Of a stretch of 64,000 nucleotides of DNA, positions 62,723 through 64,000 are shown in pieces. The stretch covers positions 1,256,210 to 1,320,209 of the forward strand of contig NC_012440.1 of the NCBI RefSeq assembly GCF_000021565.1. Reading direction: 5' to 3'. A program made the translations under genes and the position numbers. The DNA is from Persephonella marina EX-H1 (GTDB lineage Bacteria > Aquificota > Aquificia > Aquificales > Hydrogenothermaceae). The notes below the pieces were generated by a model. It ran no database searches. It was given only the letters and a program-made list of their open reading frames with translations, and was not told the origin of the DNA. Each line of letters starts with the position of its first letter. Position 1 is the first letter of the stretch.

Positions 62723-63579
62723 GGGTGCTTCTTTCACTGATTCTTCTGGTAATGATGGTAGTATCATCAGCTATATCTGAGGAGAAACTGCTTGACAAAA
62801 TAGTTCTCGTTGTTAATGGAAAACCTGTTTTAAAATCTGAGATTGAGCTTGCTAAAGAGTGGTATGGTGTAAAAAGTGATAAGGAGGCGGCGAAAAAGCT
62901 TATAGATCAGATAATTCTCGCTCAGGCTGCTGAAAAGGTTGGAATACATGCAACGCCTACAGAGGTTGATAATGCTATTTTGAGACTTGCGAGGATGAAC
63001 AGGCTGGGAAGTGTTAATGAATTCAAAAAAAGACTTGAAGAGAGAGGTCTTGTCTTTTCACTCTTTAAGGATCTTATAAAAAGGGAGATAGTTATATCAA
63101 AGTTTGTTCATATATACCTTAAGAGAAATCTTTTTGAGGGGATTGAGGAAGGTAAAGCTGTAGATCTAAGGAAGATAAGACTTATATACCTTGATAAAAG
63201 TAAACCGGGATTTAATGAGAAGTACGAGATACTTAAAAAGCTTGTAAATAAAGAGCCGTTTGATAAACTTGCAAAAGAGTACTCTGATGATCCTGTAACA
63301 GCTGAGAAAGGTGGGCTTTTGGGAGAGGTTAAAAAGGGAGATCTTGTTAAGACGCTTGATAAACCAATATGGGAACATAAAGTAGGGGATATCTTTGAGA
63401 TAGATACAGATAAAGGTGTCTATTTTATAAAGATAGAGTCTGAAGAGAAAAAGATAGTTCATCAGGAGCCAACTGGAGAAGAGGTTAATAAGAAATTACA
63501 GAAAGAGGTTGAGCTTTATCTAAAAAAACTTAAAGAAAATGCTGTGGTAGAGTATATTGATAAATCTCTTGAGGGATAG
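62719..63579 (+). CDS. SurA-like periplasmic peptidyl-prolyl isomerase
   Basis: 286-aa exported chaperone. Signal peptide MRVLLSLILLVMMVVSSAIS; SurA N-terminal helical domain with KIVLVVNGKPVLKSEIEL; one parvulin domain (about 155-245; FDKLAKEYSDDPVTAEKGGLLGEV). E. coli SurA has two parvulin domains, here only one. It probably assists outer-membrane proteins. Overlaps the glmU stop by four bases. Confidence 0.9.
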   Translation: MRVLLSLILLVMMVVSSAISEEKLLDKIVLVVNGKPVLKSEIELAKEWYGVKSDKEAAKKLIDQIILAQAAEKVGIHATPTEVDNAILRLARMNRLGSVNEFKKRLEERGLVFSLFKDLIKREIVISKFVHIYLKRNLFEGIEEGKAVDLRKIRLIYLDKSKPGFNEKYEILKKLVNKEPFDKLAKEYSDDPVTAEKGGLLGEVKKGDLVKTLDKPIWEHKVGDIFEIDTDKGVYFIKIESEEKKIVHQEPTGEEVNKKLQKEVELYLKKLKENAVVEYIDKSLEG

Positions 63580-63582
63580 GAG

Positions 63583-64000
63583 ATGATTAAGGAGTATATA
63601 AGGAAGATTACTGAAGGTAAGGATCTATCAGCTGATGAGATGAAGGATCTTTTTAATATCCTTATGGAAGGACAGGCAACAGATGCCCAGATAGGTGCTG
63701 TTCTTATAGGTCTCAAGATGAAAGGTGAGTCTGTAGAAGAGATATCATCTGCTGCCCAGATAATGAGAGAAAAGGCCGTAAAGGTTCCTGTGAAGGATAG
63801 ATCCAGGCTGATAGACACCTGTGGAACAGGTGGTGACAAGGTTGATACATTCAATGTCTCAACGATAACGGCTTTTGTTATAGCAGGTGCGGGAGTTAAG
63901 GTTGCAAAACATGGAAACAGGTCTGTCTCTTCAAAATGTGGAAGTGCGGATATTATGGAAGCTCTTGGAGTAAAGATAGATCTGTCTCCTGAGCAGGCTG
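63583..64000 (+). CDS. trpD: Anthranilate phosphoribosyltransferase, 3' end outside window
   Basis: First 139 codons of TrpD, tryptophan synthesis. [23 protein letters not shown] in the N-terminal helical domain, the PRPP-binding [17 protein letters not shown], and [21 protein letters not shown] are diagnostic. ATG 63583 with GGAG upstream, three bases after the surA-like stop. The frame runs off the window. Confidence 0.95.
   Translation, partial: MIKEYIRKITEGKDLSADEMKDLFNILMEGQATDAQIGAVLIGLKMKGESVEEISSAAQIMREKAVKVPVKDRSRLIDTCGTGGDKVDTFNVSTITAFVIAGAGVKVAKHGNRSVSSKCGSADIMEALGVKIDLSPEQA

Overview
The window looks like chromosomal DNA of an AT-rich, thermophilic, Gram-negative bacterium. Lys/Glu/Ile-rich proteins, lipid A and Kdo genes, the minCDE-hisG-glmU order and a GC-rich tRNA in an AT-rich background suggest an Aquificales member, perhaps Hydrogenothermaceae such as Persephonella. 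The taxon is an inference from style and gene content; no database was searched.

Region 1 (1-13.2 kb) is a defence island. A type I-B (Tneap/Cst-like) CRISPR-Cas operon runs cas8(cst1, cut by the window edge)-cas7-[Phd/RelE toxin-antitoxin]-cas5-cas3-[RlaP-like nucleotidyltransferase]-cas4, then cas1-cas2. A McrB/McrC-like restriction pair lies on the opposite strand between cas4 and cas1. No cas6 is visible; it may lie upstream of base 1. CRISPR array 1 (7 repeats) follows cas2 behind a long leader. Region 2 (13.2-16.5 kb) holds accessory genes: a truncated coding fragment abutting the array, a membrane protein, an unknown lipoprotein, a frameshifted small gene and small exported or membrane proteins.

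Region 3 (16.6-24.4 kb) is housekeeping: a methyltransferase, yicC, a ferritin-VIT1 fusion, waaA, a fetB-like permease, lpxB, bioB with a possible BirA box, and a sugar epimerase. Region 4 (24.4-38.4 kb) is a mazG/metallohydrolase/pel operon in the order pelCDEFGA plus a PelB that appears split into two proteins; PelD keeps a c-di-GMP I-site (RGFD). Region 5 (38.4-45.8 kb) holds upp, a LysE-type exporter, an NDUFA9-like SDR, a small membrane protein, then an ExeA-like ATPase, a Csd6-like L,D-transpeptidase-fold protein and a Csd4-like carboxypeptidase, which look like a peptidoglycan-trimming or cell-shape module, and a lipase-like hydrolase.

Region 6 (45.8-51 kb) is the most unusual part. 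CRISPR array 2 (15 repeats) has a leader nearly identical to that of array 1 but no local cas genes. Immediately after its last regular repeat come 3.7 kb of unknown protein genes, then two more degenerate repeats with a normal 36-nt spacer. The genes at both ends of the 3.7 kb are cut exactly at repeat boundaries, so the segment occupies a spacer position in the array. A GC-rich, foldable element (candidate RNA) follows.

Region 7 (51.2-64 kb) is housekeeping: surE, tRNA-Pro(GGG), an HU-like protein, gamma carbonic anhydrase, a tiny membrane protein, queD, pyrK, sdhA/frdA, purD, lysA, then minCDE-hisG-glmU, a SurA-like chaperone and the start of trpD.
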